Program-made: the position numbers and the translations under genes
The notes under the pieces: model-generated
Database searches by the model: none
Seen by the model: the letters and a program-made list of their open reading frames with translations, nothing else
Told to the model about the DNA's origin: nothing
Source of the DNA: Sinohyriopsis cumingii
Lineage: Eukaryota; Mollusca; Bivalvia; Unionida; Unionidae
DNA: 64,000 nucleotides
NCBI GenBank assembly: GCA_028554795.2
Contig: CM068828.1
Span: 18,054,436 to 18,118,435 of the forward strand
Direction: 5' to 3'
Shown here: positions 39,101-53,826 of the stretch, piece by piece
How the letters are laid out: each line of letters opens with the position of its first letter
Numbering within the stretch: position 1 is the stretch's first letter

Positions 39101-41904
39101 TTTCACATTGAACCTGGAGAGTGTTATTATATGTTGCCTTATAAAATTCTTTAAAAAATATTGAATCTGTTGTAAATGACCTTGAAGGTCTTGGTAATTT
39201 CTCCAAAAGAGAATAATGCTAGTGAAGAATGTATTGAAATTATATGTTATATGACTGTGACTGGCAAGTATTATTCTCAATAGTACGTAAAATATTAGAT
39301 TTTTGTATTTACAACTTATCAGAGAGACTTTGCTATTGTTGCTATAATGTGTTTATATTGCTTTTATTTTCTTCAACTTTGTTATACAATACTAGATTTT
39401 GCGTCTCTAAGATCTCTCTGCACTCGGTTAGGTTACTGAAATATTACAAGTCTTCTATATGCTGCATTTCCTAATTAAAAATGTGATTTTAATCCTGCGG
39501 AGTTTGGTATACAATAAGCGTGCTACTGCCAAGTATGCGGTTATACAAAAATGTAGTTTTTAAAGCTAATGTCATCATTTTGTACCTTGACTTTAGACCT
39601 ACAAATGTGCCAGCTGCACGATAAGGTGTGGAGTTAGATAAAACGCTCAATAAAACATGTTAAGTGGTGAAAGAGTCACAACCTAGATATAGAAAACAGG
39701 ACAGTAAATTCCCTTGTTTTTGGCTCTATCCTTGAGGACAGATCGTATGACTAGGAGTACATAATACACTATGTCTATGGCATATATCAAGCAAACGTTT
39801 GCATGAAAATGCGTTCATTGGTTCAAATTGACATAGGTGACCGATTTATATATTAGCTACCTGTGACCTTAACCTTGAGTTTGAAGTCATGGCCATGGTA
39901 GATTAATTGTGATATATAACTGGTGCATGTTTCATTAAAATATCTTTAGTAGTTTAAAGGTTATCATCTAGAGAATGTAAAACAACCAACACAAAAACCA
40001 TATATTTTCCCTAACCTGGCTGAAAACTTAATCTAATGGCAGGGGACCTGTATATATCATGTGACACACCGCCTAGTCATAAATTATATATGACTGAATT
40101 TTATAATCTTTCTCTAGCTGTAACACAGTTATGGGCTGGACAAGGAACTATTAACATAAGAATGGACGAATGTAGAATCAGTATATTTTTTTCCAGATTT
40201 AAGATGGGTGTAAACATGCATCAATAGTCTTATCATAATTTAGAGCGACAGCAGAAGAGTTCCTGCCTTGACGTCGACCATTGCAAAATGACGAAAACCA
40301 TAGCATACAAAACTTTATTTGTATCACACACATGTGTTCCTTCTAAGATCTGAAACATTTTTTGAACGTCAGCCTGGATAAAAACATTGAATACCTTAAA
40401 AGTTTAAATAGATTCATGGAAGTATGAATCACTTTATGAGTATCATATATGAATATATTCACTTTCATCGCAATAAAGATGTGTTTTAATTTAAGACTTG
40501 CAAGATTTATATGCATATAGGCATGTGACTGTAACTTTGTGGCAAAGCCTTGGAAGATCACACTACGTCAAGTTGTAAAAGTGTACAATGGTCTCATAAT
40601 ACAACTTTTAATGTCTAAAATGTAACAGCCCTGACGTCACAAGTATGTACTGAGATGAATGCCCTTAACGTTGCAGATATGATCCTGGTATTGGTGCAAG
40701 ACACAACATTCAAAATAAGTTTGATTTTCATGACTTAAACAGCTTCTTAAGTACAGTCCACTCACAAATGGCAATAACCTTCAAAATGAGATAATACATG
40801 TGTGTTATGTGACATGAACATAGGTCATGCTACACTAAAAAGCACTAATTCATTTCATTGTTCTTGAGACTTTGAGAGCCAAAGATATAACACAAAAATA
40901 GATAATGTTGATTCCTGACTAATGAAAATAACTAGACAAACAAATGATTCAAAAGTTACGAGTCAAAAATACACTTCGTTAAACTACATTAGAGGACTTT
41001 TGATTTACAGTCCTATATAAAAAGTGAGTAAGCTTTACAAATCAGTTCAATCTTGCCGATAGGACCATGTTATTGATACACTTTATACGTACGAGTGATA
41101 GGACAATGTTATTGATACAACTGATAGGTACAAGTGAGACGACCTTGCTATTCATACATACGATAGGTACAATAATTATACCCTCAAGCTTCGATTTTAT
41201 ATTGGGAAATGTTTCAATCTATGATCTTCAATAACACTTTCTGTGAGACAGTTTGGACACAAAAAAAAATTACATTGACCTGACACTCTAGCCCTGGCCT
41301 TAATTATAGGTCTGTGAGAGTTCCAATTAACAACATCAAGTGATAATGTACTACTATACCAAGTTTTGTATTTTTTACTACATTTAGAAGTTTGCAAGTG
41401 TTGCAGTTCCAAACAAATATAGAAATGTCTGCCTTTTACTTTCATATGAGAACCATCAAAGTAGCAAATTTGACACCCTTGTCTTAACGAAAAGTTGCAT
41501 TTGTTCGTTCAGGATTTTGACAGTAAACTTCATTTAATTTCCACTGACATCTTGTACTTGTGTGATGAATGGTGTCTATCAAAGCTAATTCCCAATGCAT
41601 TTCGTGATCAGATTGGATGGCGTTGGATAATTTGATCGTGAAACAGCACATCCATGGAACTCTCACTGGGTAACGTTCAGTAAATTGGTTATTCATTATT
41701 CGAGGGTCCTGCTTTCCGAGGATTCACCCGAGGTCAAAGGAGTTTCCAAAAGAAGGTTGTTGTTACTGCTGTCTTTTGGGCTACTGGCTTAAGCCGCAGG
41801 ACTCCCGTTGTGACTAGAATATTTCAAAGAAGGATCACGTAGAAGGTAACAGATGCTACTGCAGAATACAATGGTCCACAATAGTTTCTCTCCATGATAC
41901 AAAG

Positions 41905-43111
41905 TCATGTTGGCGATGGCGACTCTGATGATACAATACACCACATAGATTTTTCAGAAAAATACCATTTGCGTTTTTGGCACACGTTTACCGCACCACA
42001 CCCACAGGGATTGCTTTTGTAGATGTTGAAGAGTAGGAGCAAGTGCATACTGCTGTTGTGTTGAACTGTTGGTGACTTCTTTTTATATATGATGACTTTG
42101 ACAGTCCAAGAATCAATACTCGGGGGTTGTCCTTTCCAAAGTACTGTCACTTCTTTGACTTGGTGTTTACCTACTGTATGGGTACTTGGATCGAGAATGC
42201 TTTCGTTTCCGTACATTTATTTCTTCTTTTTGGTCACTTGTTGCAACCCGGGCAAGTAGAAAGTTCCCTTTAACACTTCACTGTTCATGTCTTCTAATTT
42301 ATAGACAGGAGGATGACGGCCTTGCACTCTTCCAGTGATATGAAACAATTCGGTGGTCCAATACGGTAAATAATTTTTGTCGAAGATACGTTTGCTTTTT
42401 CCAATGTTAACTCAATCTCCCGTCGTCAACAGTCCATGTTTCTTGGGGACAGTAGGGGACGTACCAAACAGTCGCTAAAACACGGACACTTTTGTTGTTG
42501 GGAAACACTTCTTCGGGGGCTCAATCGATGCTTCGATGGTAAGATTGTACTAAGCTTTGGTCAGGATCGGTAAGACGTTGATATACTTGTGGGTATGCTG
42601 ATGCGGAAAATATTTCCACACACGCTCTTTTAAAATGCGTTGAAAACGTTCCAATATGCTGCCTTGGTTTCGGGATTTTTGGTGGTGAAAAAATGGATGT
42701 CCCTTTTGCCGGTTATTTTTGGAAAGCTTGCCGTCATCTGTTCGCCACTGGAGATTGTGACTAACGCTTTGTTTCGGCATTAATATTTAGGTTCGACCCA
42801 TGTAAATCTGGTAAAGACGTGAATGACACGAAACATACTTGTAGCCGCGATTTTAGGTGGCTAAATGATTGCTCGATGACATCTACTTTGGTGCATCGTC
42901 TGGAAACGTTTCTTTAAATGGGTTTGTGTAACTTGTACGTTGCTTGTTTTTGTAACCATCGTTGCACCTTGGATGAACGTACACATTTCATTTGGGTTTT
43001 GGCAGTACAATACAAGTTTTGAACTCCTTCGTAACCTGCAGGATGGGCAGGATTGTAGGAAATACTGGCTAAAATATTCTCCATCAGGACTCCTTTCATT
43101 AAGTCACCCAC
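41905..43111 (-). pseudogene. Polinton-type integrase fossil, copy 6
   Basis: Same layout. Around 42524-42600 it carries a variant set shared only with copies 7 and 8, which shortens one shadow frame present in copies 1-5. Confidence 0.85.
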
Positions 43112-43811
43112 CGTTCTCTGATGCTACTCTTGCGTTCATAGGGTTGTTCGAAAACTGCTTAGCGTGTCCCACGTGCCACAGAAGTAGAATCCAAATGGTG
43201 ATGGTAATGGTGACAAAGAAATCGCTTTTTCTTGCTTTCTTTTTAAGTTTCCGGTTTCCTTTCTTTTTTCCCCACTTTTGTCGAAGTAGAAGTCGACATC
43301 ATCTATTTAAACAAAGCTTTGAGTTCTTGTGTTGGGGAGTGGGGCAAGGGGTCTACAATAGCGCTGCAATCTTACTAGCCCTTTGAACGACTTCACGTGC
43401 GTCCTCTTCCTCTGGAATAAGTGTGGCTGCGTCTGTCTTTGTCCATTGGGGTGGTAGTGGAGGTGATTGACTTTTCATCCTGGCCTTGAAATCTTTCAGA
43501 TTTGGTTTAGCTGTTTCCTGTAAAACTTGCAGGTGAAACAGTTGAAGACGTTGCAACATTTGACAATAGTGTTTTTCCTTTTCTGGCGAATCGGGACGAT
43601 CCATCAATGATTGCAATTAGTGTAGTAACTGTGGCATCATGGTCAGATTAGGATTGGGACCTAAATGAGGGGTGTGCTTTTCTTGCCAACAATGGAATTC
43701 CATCAGTTGTGAGTTGGGTACTAAACTCAGCTTTCGTCCTTCCATGACATTCCATAGTACACGTATCAGGTCTTTCTACCAGCGGGGGTCCTTTCTTCTT
43801 CTTCTTCCTCC

Positions 43812-44220
43812 TTATTTCGGACAACCGAGTAAAACACTTCCAACAAGTCCTCCAAGAGACGCTCCAGTCAGTCCTTGGATCAAGGGTCCTAATAGCACTG
43901 GCATGAAATTATCTTTCGCGTTGCACAAACATCTTTCTCTTTTGACTGATGGGTATTTTCTTTCTGACTATTTGGCAAAGAACGTTTCGATGCTTTGCGA
44001 AGCAATCTTTCAGGAGTTTATTAATAGTTATCGTTCCTTTCAAGACATTCAAACAAAATTCAGACACAAGGTATCGATGATTTGTTTGAATGAATTGTTT
44101 TCGTTTGGTTGGATGGGCTTTCGACAGGACGGACGACACGTCATGATGATACAGTCTTTTTCTTTTTCTTATTTTGAGAAGAGAGTGACGGTGGTGGTGT
44201 GCACTTCTTTTGGATGACAT
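43812..44220 (-). pseudogene. Polinton small core-like protein fossil, copy 6
   Basis: Basic piece 43909-44220 and glycine-rich piece 43812-43904. Confidence 0.6.
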
Positions 44221-45910
44221 ATTCTTTCTTTTGGGAGGAAAACGTCACTGAAGCGAATGGTCTAGCAGGCGTCTATTCTATATTGGAAAATGTATCCACT
44301 GATTGTCGGTATGTCCTATCATTTTCATGATGGGTATCACAAACATTGGTGGGTTCGAAACGGACTAAATCGTGACAGATCTTCTTTGGATATATTCAGT
44401 AAACTATGTAACACTCCCGATATTTCTTCGATTTTGATCTTCGGGAAAGATGATAAGGTCGTTAACGGAGGAGAAGTTCCTTAATAAATTGATTTCTTTG
44501 TTTTCATCAAATTTGGAAAGACGCGTGTTGAATCAGGGTTGACTGGCATCACGAACAACGGTGAAGTGGAAGAAGCTACTGCTGGAGACACGGTCACCGA
44601 TGTTCGTGGTTTGGGGAAGTAAGGTTGTCTTCTAGCAGCACTGCCTCACTTTCGTTAGAAGATGTTTCTTGGGGATTCTCTTCTTCTTGGGAATTTTCTT
44701 TTTCTGGTTATGTGCCTTGGTCGTGTTACACGTTTTCTTCTTGGAACGTCTTTGGAGAGAAGCTCTTTTTAGGGGGTTAGCTGCTACTGCTGAATCATTT
44801 GGATACGAGTTTAAGAGGGAATGAATAATGACACCTCCAAGAGAACCGCTACCTCCAGGTTTCAAAATAAATTGCTTTTCGGTTTGAGTATTGATTCTGG
44901 AATCTGCCTGTTGCGACAAGGCTACTTAGTCTTTGTCAAAAAAGCGTTTGATTTGATGAGGGATGTAAATGATGCCGTGAAGTAATTGACATGCTGTCGC
45001 CATAAACCATTGTAAGACGTTTTTGAGACTAGGGTTCAAAGACACGAGCACGCACTAGTGGATGTTTTTCGCACAAAACACGAATCACTTGTGAGACAGA
45101 CAAGAAGTGCCGGAAGTTTTTATAGGTGCTTGAGTGACACTGTCGTACGCATAAGTCAGCCAAGGAGTTTCTATTTGGCTAACAGTAGCGCTTGAGATTT
45201 ATCTCTTGGACAAGTAAACAAAACCACGTAATGAGAAGTGGGACCGATGGGCTTTAATTTGTGGAAACAAACTGAGGGTAATGTAAATGACACTGGTATT
45301 ATGATGATGCCCTTTGCGTATAAATCATGGATTAATTCTTCTTCGTCCTCTACTAACATATCGAAAATGACGTGTTTGACTCGTGTCAGGCATGATACTG
45401 TTCCCGCGAGGAGTGCCTTCCACAATGATAATGAAATCTCCTTGACTTTCTTGAAGGAAGCTGTAAGCCGATTGCCGATCTTTGTAACACCGCACGAAGC
45501 ATTAGGACGGACGATCGATTAAATGGGTTTTGTGCTAGATCAAACATTTAACAAAATCGCTTAGCCTCAACCTCTCAGTCCAGCAATCAGTATTTTAAAG
45601 GGATGATGAAGATAAAGTGACTCTCAAGTGGAACGATATAACTTCTCGTTAATGAGTTTGAGAGGATAGGAGGAGGTAAAGAAGCCATAGCGAAGGTGTA
45701 TACAATTTAGAAAATAACATAGACAAGACAAGAGATTTTTTACGTTTCAAGACACGTTTATTCAGTATTAAAAATGGCGATTTGACACGAAATACAAAAA
45801 TACATTAGAGACAAATGGTTAAGTATAGATTTAAGATGCAACTCAAAACGACAAAAAATGCAATACAAACATATAACTGTACAAAATTTTCGATGAATGT
45901 GTGGTGTTCT

Positions 45911-46463
45911 ACAATTTCCAGGGACACTGTGTAACATTCTTTGTGTCTCTACAATATGGGCAGTCTGTAATATTTCCTCCCAGAATGGTCTTTCATTGGT
46001 GTCGATTTCGACGACGGTGCTATTGTCCTGAATTTGGGTTTACTTTGTGTCACGTTCTTCTTTCAATGTTGCTAACTCGCGATTAAATGTCACATTGTTC
46101 ACTTGACGTTTTAAGTCAGTAACCTAAATCTATTACTTAGTTAGCCACTTCTTTCGTCCAAGCATCGAAACTAAAACCGTTCCAGTCACGTACATCTTTC
46201 CATTGAGGGTATAGGTCTAAAGCTACACACAAACTTTCTTAAGCATCCAAAGTCAATACAGTTTTAAAAATAATTTCTTTACGTTCAGGTTGAGAGGTAT
46301 CGAATGAAAGTGCAACGATTTTAACAGTTATAGTGTATCGTGCACATTGAAATGAGATATAATGTTGTCTTTGTAGGAACTTTTAGTAAATATTCCACAT
46401 GGAATCTGCTGGCAAAGCATATGCTAGAGGCGAAGTCAATAATATGCACAATAAGATATTCAT
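45911..46463 (-). pseudogene. Broken secreted-protein-like gene, copy 7
   Basis: Signal-like start at 46463. Substitutions near 45955, 46119 and 46361, shared with copies 8 and 9, fall inside it; the overlapping minus-strand frame at 46321-46569 is longer here as a result. Confidence 0.4.
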
Positions 46464-49267
46464 TTTCACATTGAACCTGGAGAGTGTTATTATATGTTGC
46501 CTTATAAAATTCTTTAAAAAATATTGAATCTGTTGTAAATGACCTTGAAGGTCTTGGTAATTTCTCCAAAAGAGAATAATGCTAGTGAAGAATGTATTGA
46601 AATTATATGTTATATGACTGTGACTGGCAAGTATTATTCTCAATAGTACGTAAAATATTAGATTTTTGTATTTACAACTTATCAGAGAGACTTTGCTATT
46701 GTTGCTATAATGTGTTTATATTGCTTTTATTTTCTTCAACTTTGTTATACAATACTAGATTTTGCGTCTCTAAGATCTCTCTGCACTCGGTTAGGTTACT
46801 GAAATATTACAAGTCTTCTATATGCTGCATTTCCTAATTAAAAATGTGATTTTAATCCTGCGGAGTTTGGTATACAATAAGCGTGCTACTGCCAAGTATG
46901 CGGTTATACAAAAATGTAGTTTTTAAAGCTAATGTCATCATTTTGTACCTTGACTTTAGACCTACAAATGTGCCAGCTGCACGATAAGGTGTGGAGTTAG
47001 ATAAAACGCTCAATAAAACATGTTAAGTGGTGAAAGAGTCACAACCTAGATATAGAAAACAGGACAGTAAATTCCCTTGTTTTTGGCTCTATCCTTGAGG
47101 ACAGATCGTATGACTAGGAGTACATAATACACTATGTCTATGGCATATATCAAGCAAACGTTTGCATGAAAATGCGTTCATTGGTTCAAATTGACATAGG
47201 TGACCGATTTATATATTAGCTACCTGTGACCTTAACCTTGAGTTTGAAGTCATGGCCATGGTAGATTAATTGTGATATATAACTGGTGCATGTTTCATTA
47301 AAATATCTTTAGTAGTTTAAAGGTTATCATCTAGAGAATGTAAAACAACCAACACAAAAACCATATATTTTCCCTAACCTGGCTGAAAACTTAATCTAAT
47401 GGCAGGGGACCTGTATATATCATGTGACACACCGCCTAGTCATAAATTATATATGACTGAATTTTATAATCTTTCTCTAGCTGCAACACAGTTATGGGCT
47501 GGACAAGGAACTGTTAACATAAGAATGGACGAATGTAGAATCAGTATATTTTTTTCCAGATTTAAGATGGGTGTAAACATGCATCAATAGTCTTATCATA
47601 ATTTAGAGCGACAGCAGAAGAGTTCCTGCCTTGACGTCGACCATTGCAAAATGACGAAAACCATAGCATACAAAACTTTATTTGTATCACACACATGTGT
47701 TCCTTCTAAGATCTGAAACATTTTTTGAACGTCAGCCTGGATAAAAACATTGAATACCTTAAAAGTTTAAATAGATTCATGGAAGTATGAATCACTTTAT
47801 GAGTATCATATATGAATATATTCACTTTCATCGCAATAAAGATGTGTTTTAATTTAAGACTTGCAAGATTTATATGCATATAGGCATGTGACTGTAACTT
47901 TGTGGCAAAGCCTTGGAAGATCACACTACGTCAAGTTGTAAAAGTGTACAATGGTCTCATAATACAACTTTTAATGTCTAAAATGTAACAGCCCTGACGT
48001 CACAAGTATGTACTGAGATGAATGCCCTTAACGTTGCAGATATGATCCTGGTATTGGTGCAAGACACAACATTCAAAATAAGTTTGATTTTCATGACTTA
48101 AACAGCTTCTTAAGTACAGTCCACTCACAAATGGCAATAACCTTCAAAATGAGATAATACATGTGTGTTATGTGACATGAACATAGGTCATGCTACACTA
48201 AAAAGCACTAATTCATTTCATTGTTCTTGAGACTTTGAGAGCCAAAGATATAACACAAAAATAGATAATGTTGATTCCTGACTAATGAAAATAACTAGAC
48301 AAACAAATGATTCAAAAGTTACGAGTCAAAAATACACTTCGTTAAACTACATTAGAGGACTTTTGATTTACAGTCCTATATAAAAAGTGAGTAAGCTTTA
48401 CAAATCAGTTCAATCTTGCCGATAGGACCATGTTATTGATACACTTTATACGTACGAGTGATAGGACAATGTTATTGATACAACTGATAGGTACAAGTGA
48501 GACGACCTTGCTATTCATACATACGATAGGTACAATAATTATACCCTCAAGCTTCGATTTTATATTGGGAAATGTTTCAATCTATGATCTTCAATAACAC
48601 TTTCTGTGAGACAGTTTGGACACAAAAAAAAATTACATTGACCTGACACTCTAGCCCTGGCCTTAATTATAGGTCTGTGAGAGTTCCAATTAACAACATC
48701 AAGTGATAATGTACTACTATACCAAGTTTTGTATTTTTTACTACATTTAGAAGTTTGCAAGTGTTGCAGTTCCAAACAAATATAGAAATGTCTGCCTTTT
48801 ACTTTCATATGAGAACCATCAAAGTAGCAAATTTGACACCCTTGTCTTAACGAAAAGTTGCATTTGTTCGTTCAGGATTTTGACAGTAAACTTCATTTAA
48901 TTTCCACTGACATCTTGAACTTGTGTGATGAATGGTGTCTATCAAAGCTAATTCCCAATGCATTTCGTGATCAGATTGGATGGCGTTGGATAATTTGATC
49001 GTGAAACAGCACATCCATGGAACTCTCACTGGGTAACGTTCAGTAAATTGGTTATTCATTATTCGAGGGTCCTGCTTTCCGAGGATTCACCCGAGGTCAA
49101 AGGAGTTTCCAAAAGAAGGTTGTTGTTACTGCTGTCTTTTGGGCTACTGGCTTAAGCCGCAGGACTCCCGTTGTGACTAGAATATTTCAAAGAAGGATCA
49201 CGTAGAAGGTAACAGATGCTACTGCAGAATACAATGGTCCACAATAGTTTCTCTCCATGATACAAAG

Positions 49268-50474
49268 TCATGTTGGCGATGGCGACTCTGATGATACAAT
49301 ACACCACATAGATTTTTCAGAAAAATACCATTTGCGTTTTTGGCACACGTTTACCGCACCACACCCACAGGGATTGCTTTTGTAGATGTTGAAGAGTAGG
49401 AGCAAGTGCATACTGCTGTTGTGTTGAACTGTTGGTGACTTCTTTTTATATATGATGACTTTGACAGTCCAAGAATCAATACTCGGGGGTTGTCCTTTCC
49501 AAAGTACTGTCACTTCTTTGACTTGGTGTTTACCTACTGTATGGGTACTTGGATCGAGAATGCTTTCGTTTCCGTACATTTATTTCTTCTTTTTGGTCAC
49601 TTGTTGCAACCCGGGCAAGTAGAAAGTTCCCTTTAACACTTCACTGTTCATGTCTTCTAATTTATAGACAGGAGGATGACGGCCTTGCACTCTTCCAGTG
49701 ATATGAAACAATTCGGTGGTCCAATACGGTAAATAATTTTTGTCGAAGATACGTTTGCTTTTTCCAATGTTAACTCAATCTCCCGTCGTCAACAGTCCAT
49801 GTTTCTTGGGGACAGTAGGGGACGTACCAAACAGTCGCTAAAACACGGACACTTTTGTTGTTGGGAAACACTTCTTCGGGGGCTCAATCGATGCTTCGAT
49901 GGTAAGATTGTACTAAGCTTTGGTCAGGATCGGTAAGACGTTGATATACTTCTGGGTATGCTGATGCGGAAAATATTTCCACACACGCTCTTTTAAAATG
50001 CGTTGAAAACGTTCCAATATGCTGCCTTGGTTTCGGGATTTTTGGTGGTGAAAAAATGGATGTCCCTTTTGCCGGTTATTTTTGGAAAGCTTGCCGTCAT
50101 CTGTTCGCCACTGGAGATTGTGACTAACGCTTTGTTTCGGCATTAATATTTAGGTTCGACCCATGTAAATCTGGTAAAGACGTGAATGACACGAAACATA
50201 CTTGTAGCCGCGATTTTAGGTGGCTAAATGATTGCTCGATGACATCTACTTTGGTGCAACGTCTGGAAACGTTTCTTTAAATGGGTTTGTGTAACTTGTA
50301 CGTTGCTTGTTTTTGTAACCATCGTTGCACCTTGGATGAACGTACACATTTCATTTGGGTTTTGGCAGTACAATACAAGTTTTGAACTCCTTCGTAACCT
50401 GCAGGATGGGCAGGATTGTAGGAAATACTGGCTAAAATATTCTCCATCAGGACTCCTTTCATTAAGTCACCCAC
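49268..50474 (-). pseudogene. Polinton-type integrase fossil, copy 7
   Basis: Same layout and right-hand variant set as copies 6 and 8. Gln replaces His in 'HTQKYINVL', found only here. Confidence 0.85.
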
Positions 50475-51174
50475 CGTTCTCTGATGCTACTCTTGCGTTC
50501 ATAGGGTTGTTCGAAAACTGCTTAGCGTGTCCCACGTGCCACAGAAGTAGAATCCAAATGGTGATGGTAATGGTGACAAAGAAATCGCTTTTTCTTGCTT
50601 TCTTTTTAAGTTTCCGGTTTCCTTTCTTTTTTCCCCACTTTTGTCGAAGTAGAAGTCGACATCATCTATTTAAACAAAGCTTTGAGTTCTTGTGTTGGGG
50701 AGTGGGGCAAGGGGTCTACAATAGCGCTGCAATCTTACTAGCCCTTTGAACGACTTCACGTGCGTCCTCTTCCTCTGGAATAAGTGTGGCTGCGTCTGTC
50801 TTTGTCCATTGGGGTGGTAGTGGAGGTGATTGACTTTTCATCCTGGCCTTGAAATCTTTCAGATTTGGTTTAGCTGTTTCCTGTAAAACTTGCAGGTGAA
50901 ACAGTTGAAGACGTTGCAACATTTGACAATAGTGTTTTTCCTTTTCTGGCGAATCGGGACGATCCATCAATGATTGCAATTAGTGTAGTAACTGTGGCAT
51001 CATGGTCAGATTAGGATTGGGACCTAAATGAGGGGTGTGCTTTTCTTGCCAACAATGGAATTCCATCAGTTGTGAGTTGGGTACTAAACTCAGCTTTCGT
51101 CCTTCCATGACATTCCATAGTACACGTATCAGGTCTTTCTACCAGCGGGGGTCCTTTCTTCTTCTTCTTCCTCC

Positions 51175-51583
51175 TTATTTCGGACAACCGAGTAAAACAC
51201 TTCCAACAAGTCCTCCAAGAGACGCTCCAGTCAGTCCTTGGATCAAGGGTCCTAATAGCACTGGCATGAAATTATCTTTCGCGTTGCACAAACATCTTTC
51301 TCTTTTGACTGATGGGTATTTTCTTTCTGACTATTTGGCAAAGAACGTTTCGATGCTTTGCGAAGCAATCTTTCAGGAGTTTATTAATAGTTATCGTTCC
51401 TTTCAAGACATTCAAACAAAATTCAGACACAAGGTATCGATGATTTGTTTGAATGAATTGTTTTCGTTTGGTTGGATGGGCTTTCGACAGGACGGACGAC
51501 ACGTCATGATGATACAGTCTTTTTCTTTTTCTTATTTTGAGAAGAGAGTGACGGTGGTGGTGTGCACTTCTTTTGGATGACAT
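51175..51583 (-). pseudogene. Polinton small core-like protein fossil, copy 7
   Basis: Basic piece 51272-51583 and glycine-rich piece 51175-51267. Confidence 0.6.
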
Positions 51584-53273
51584 ATTCTTTCTTTTGGGAA
51601 GAAAACGTCACTGAAGCGAATGGTCTAGCAGGCGTCTATTCTATATTGGAAAATGTATCCACTGATTGTCGGTATGTCCTATCATTTTCATGATGGGTAT
51701 CACAAACATTGGTGGGTTCGAAACGGACTAAATCGTGACAGATCTTCTTTGGATATATTCAGTAAACTATGTAACACTCCCGATATTTCTTCGATTTTGA
51801 TCTTCGGGAAAGATGATAAGGTCGTTAACGGAGGAGAAGTTCCTTAATAAATTGATTTCTTTGTTTTCATCAAATTTGGAAAGACGCGTGTTGAATCAGG
51901 GTTGACTGGCATCACGAACAACGGTGAAGTGGAAGAAGCTACTGCTGGAGACACGGTCACCGATGTTCGTGGTTTGGGGAAGTAAGGTTGTCTTCTAGCA
52001 GCACTGCCTCACTTTCGTTAGAAGATGTTTCTTGGGGATTCTCTTCTTCTTGGGAATTTTCTTTTTCTGGTTATGTGCCTTGGTTGTGTTACACGTTTTC
52101 TTCTTGGAACGTCTTTGGAGAGAAGCTCTTTTTAGGGGGTTAGCTGCTACTGCTGAATCATTTGGATACGAGTTTAAGAGGGAATGAATAATGACACCTC
52201 CAAGAGAACCGCTACCTCCAGGTTTCAAAATAAATTGCTTTTCGGTTTGAGTATTGATTCTGGAATCTGCCTGTTGCGACAAGGCTACTTAGTCTTTGTC
52301 AAAAAAGCGTTTGATTTGATGAGGGATGTAAATGATGCCGTGAAGTAATTGACATGCTGTCGCCATAAACCATTGTAAGACGTTTTTGAGACTAGGGTTC
52401 AAAGACACGAGCACGCACTAGTGGATGTTTTTCGCACAAAACACGAATCACTTGTGAGACAGACAAGAAGTGCCGGAAGTTTTTATAGGTGCTTGAGTGA
52501 CACTGTCGTACGCATAAGTCAGCCAAGGAGTTTCTATTTGGCTAACAGTAGCGCTTGAGATTTATCTCTTGGACAAGTAAACAAAACCACGTAATGAGAA
52601 GTGGGACCGATGGGCTTTAATTTGTGGAAACAAACTGAGGGTAATGTAAATGACACTGGTATTATGATGATACCCTTTGCGTATAAATCATGGATTAATT
52701 CTTCTTCGTCCTCTACTAACATATCGAAAATGACGTGTTTGACTCGTGTCAGGCATGATACTGTTCCCGCGAGGAGTGCCTTCCACAATGATAATGAAAT
52801 CTCCTTGACTTTCTTGAAGGAAGCTGTAAGCCGATTGCCGATCTTTGTAACACCGCACGAAGCATTAGGACGGACGATCGATTAAATGGGTTTTGTGCTA
52901 GATCAAACATTTAACAAAATCGCTTAGCCTCAACCTCTCAGTCCAGCAATCAGTATTTTAAAGGGATGATGAAGATAAAGTGACTCTCAAGTGGAACGAT
53001 ATAACTTCTCGTTAATGAGTTTGAGAGGATAGGAGGAGGTAAAGAAGCCATAGCGAAGGTGTATACAATTTAGAAAATAACATAGACAAGACAAGAGATT
53101 TTTTACGTTTCAAGACACGTTTATTCAGTATTAAAAATGGCGATTTAACACGAAATACAAAAATACATTAGAGACAAATGGTTAAGTATAGATTTAAGAT
53201 GCAACTCAAAACGACAAAAAATGCAATACAAACATATAACTGTACAAAATTTTCGATGAATGTGTGGTGTTCT

Positions 53274-53826
53274 ACAATTTCCAGGGACACTGTGTAACAT
53301 TCTTTGTGTCTCTACAATATGGGCAGTCTGTAATATTTCCTCCCAGAATGGTCTTTCATTGGTGTCGATTTCGACGACGGTGCTATTGTCCTGAATTTGG
53401 GTTTACTTTGTGTCACGTTCTTCTTTCAATGTTGCTAACTCGCGATTAAATGTCACATTGTTCACTTGACGTTTTAAGTCAGTAACCTAAATCTATTACT
53501 TAGTTAGCCACTTCTTTCGTCCAAGCATCGAAACTAAAACCGTTCCAGTCACGTACATCTTTCCATTGAGGGTATAGGTCTAAAGCTACACACAAACTTT
53601 CTTAAGCATCCAAAGTCAATACAGTTTTAAAAATAATTTCTTTACGTTCAGGTTGAGAGGTATCGAATGAAAGTGCAACGATTTTAACAGTTATAGTGTA
53701 TCGTGCACATTGAAATGAGATATAATGTTGTCTTTGTAGGAACTTTTAGTAAATATTCCACATGGAATCTGCTGGCAAAGCATATGCTAGAGGCGAAGTC
53801 AATAATATGCACAATAAGATATTCAT
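53274..53826 (-). pseudogene. Broken secreted-protein-like gene, copy 8
   Basis: Signal-like start at 53826, with the copy 7-9 substitution set. Confidence 0.4.

Larger units (their letters stand above)
36819..44181. repeat. Macrosatellite unit, copy 6
   Basis: Left part follows copies 4 and 5 (G near 38252). Right part carries the variant set shared by copies 6-8 in the integrase-derived region. It shares T at 41555 and T at 42896 with copy 8 but not with copy 7. Confidence 0.95.
41484..44919 (-). mobile_element. Polinton/Maverick fossil block, copy 6/7
   Basis: Parts: basic 44632-44919, core-like 43812-44220, second conserved fragment 43353-43616, integrase 41905-43111, further conserved fragment 41484-41696. 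Confidence 0.75.
44182..51544. repeat. Macrosatellite unit, copy 7
   Basis: First copy with the variant set shared by copies 7-9 in the left third: A near 45002, A near 45181, T near 45955, G near 46119 and A near 46361. It has A at 48918 and A at about 50259, where both neighbours 6 and 8 have T, or T in copy 8 alone on its right. Confidence 0.95.
48847..52282 (-). mobile_element. Polinton/Maverick fossil block, copy 7/8
   Basis: Parts: basic 51995-52282, core-like 51175-51583, second conserved fragment 50716-50979, integrase 49268-50474, further conserved fragment 48847-49059. Confidence 0.75.
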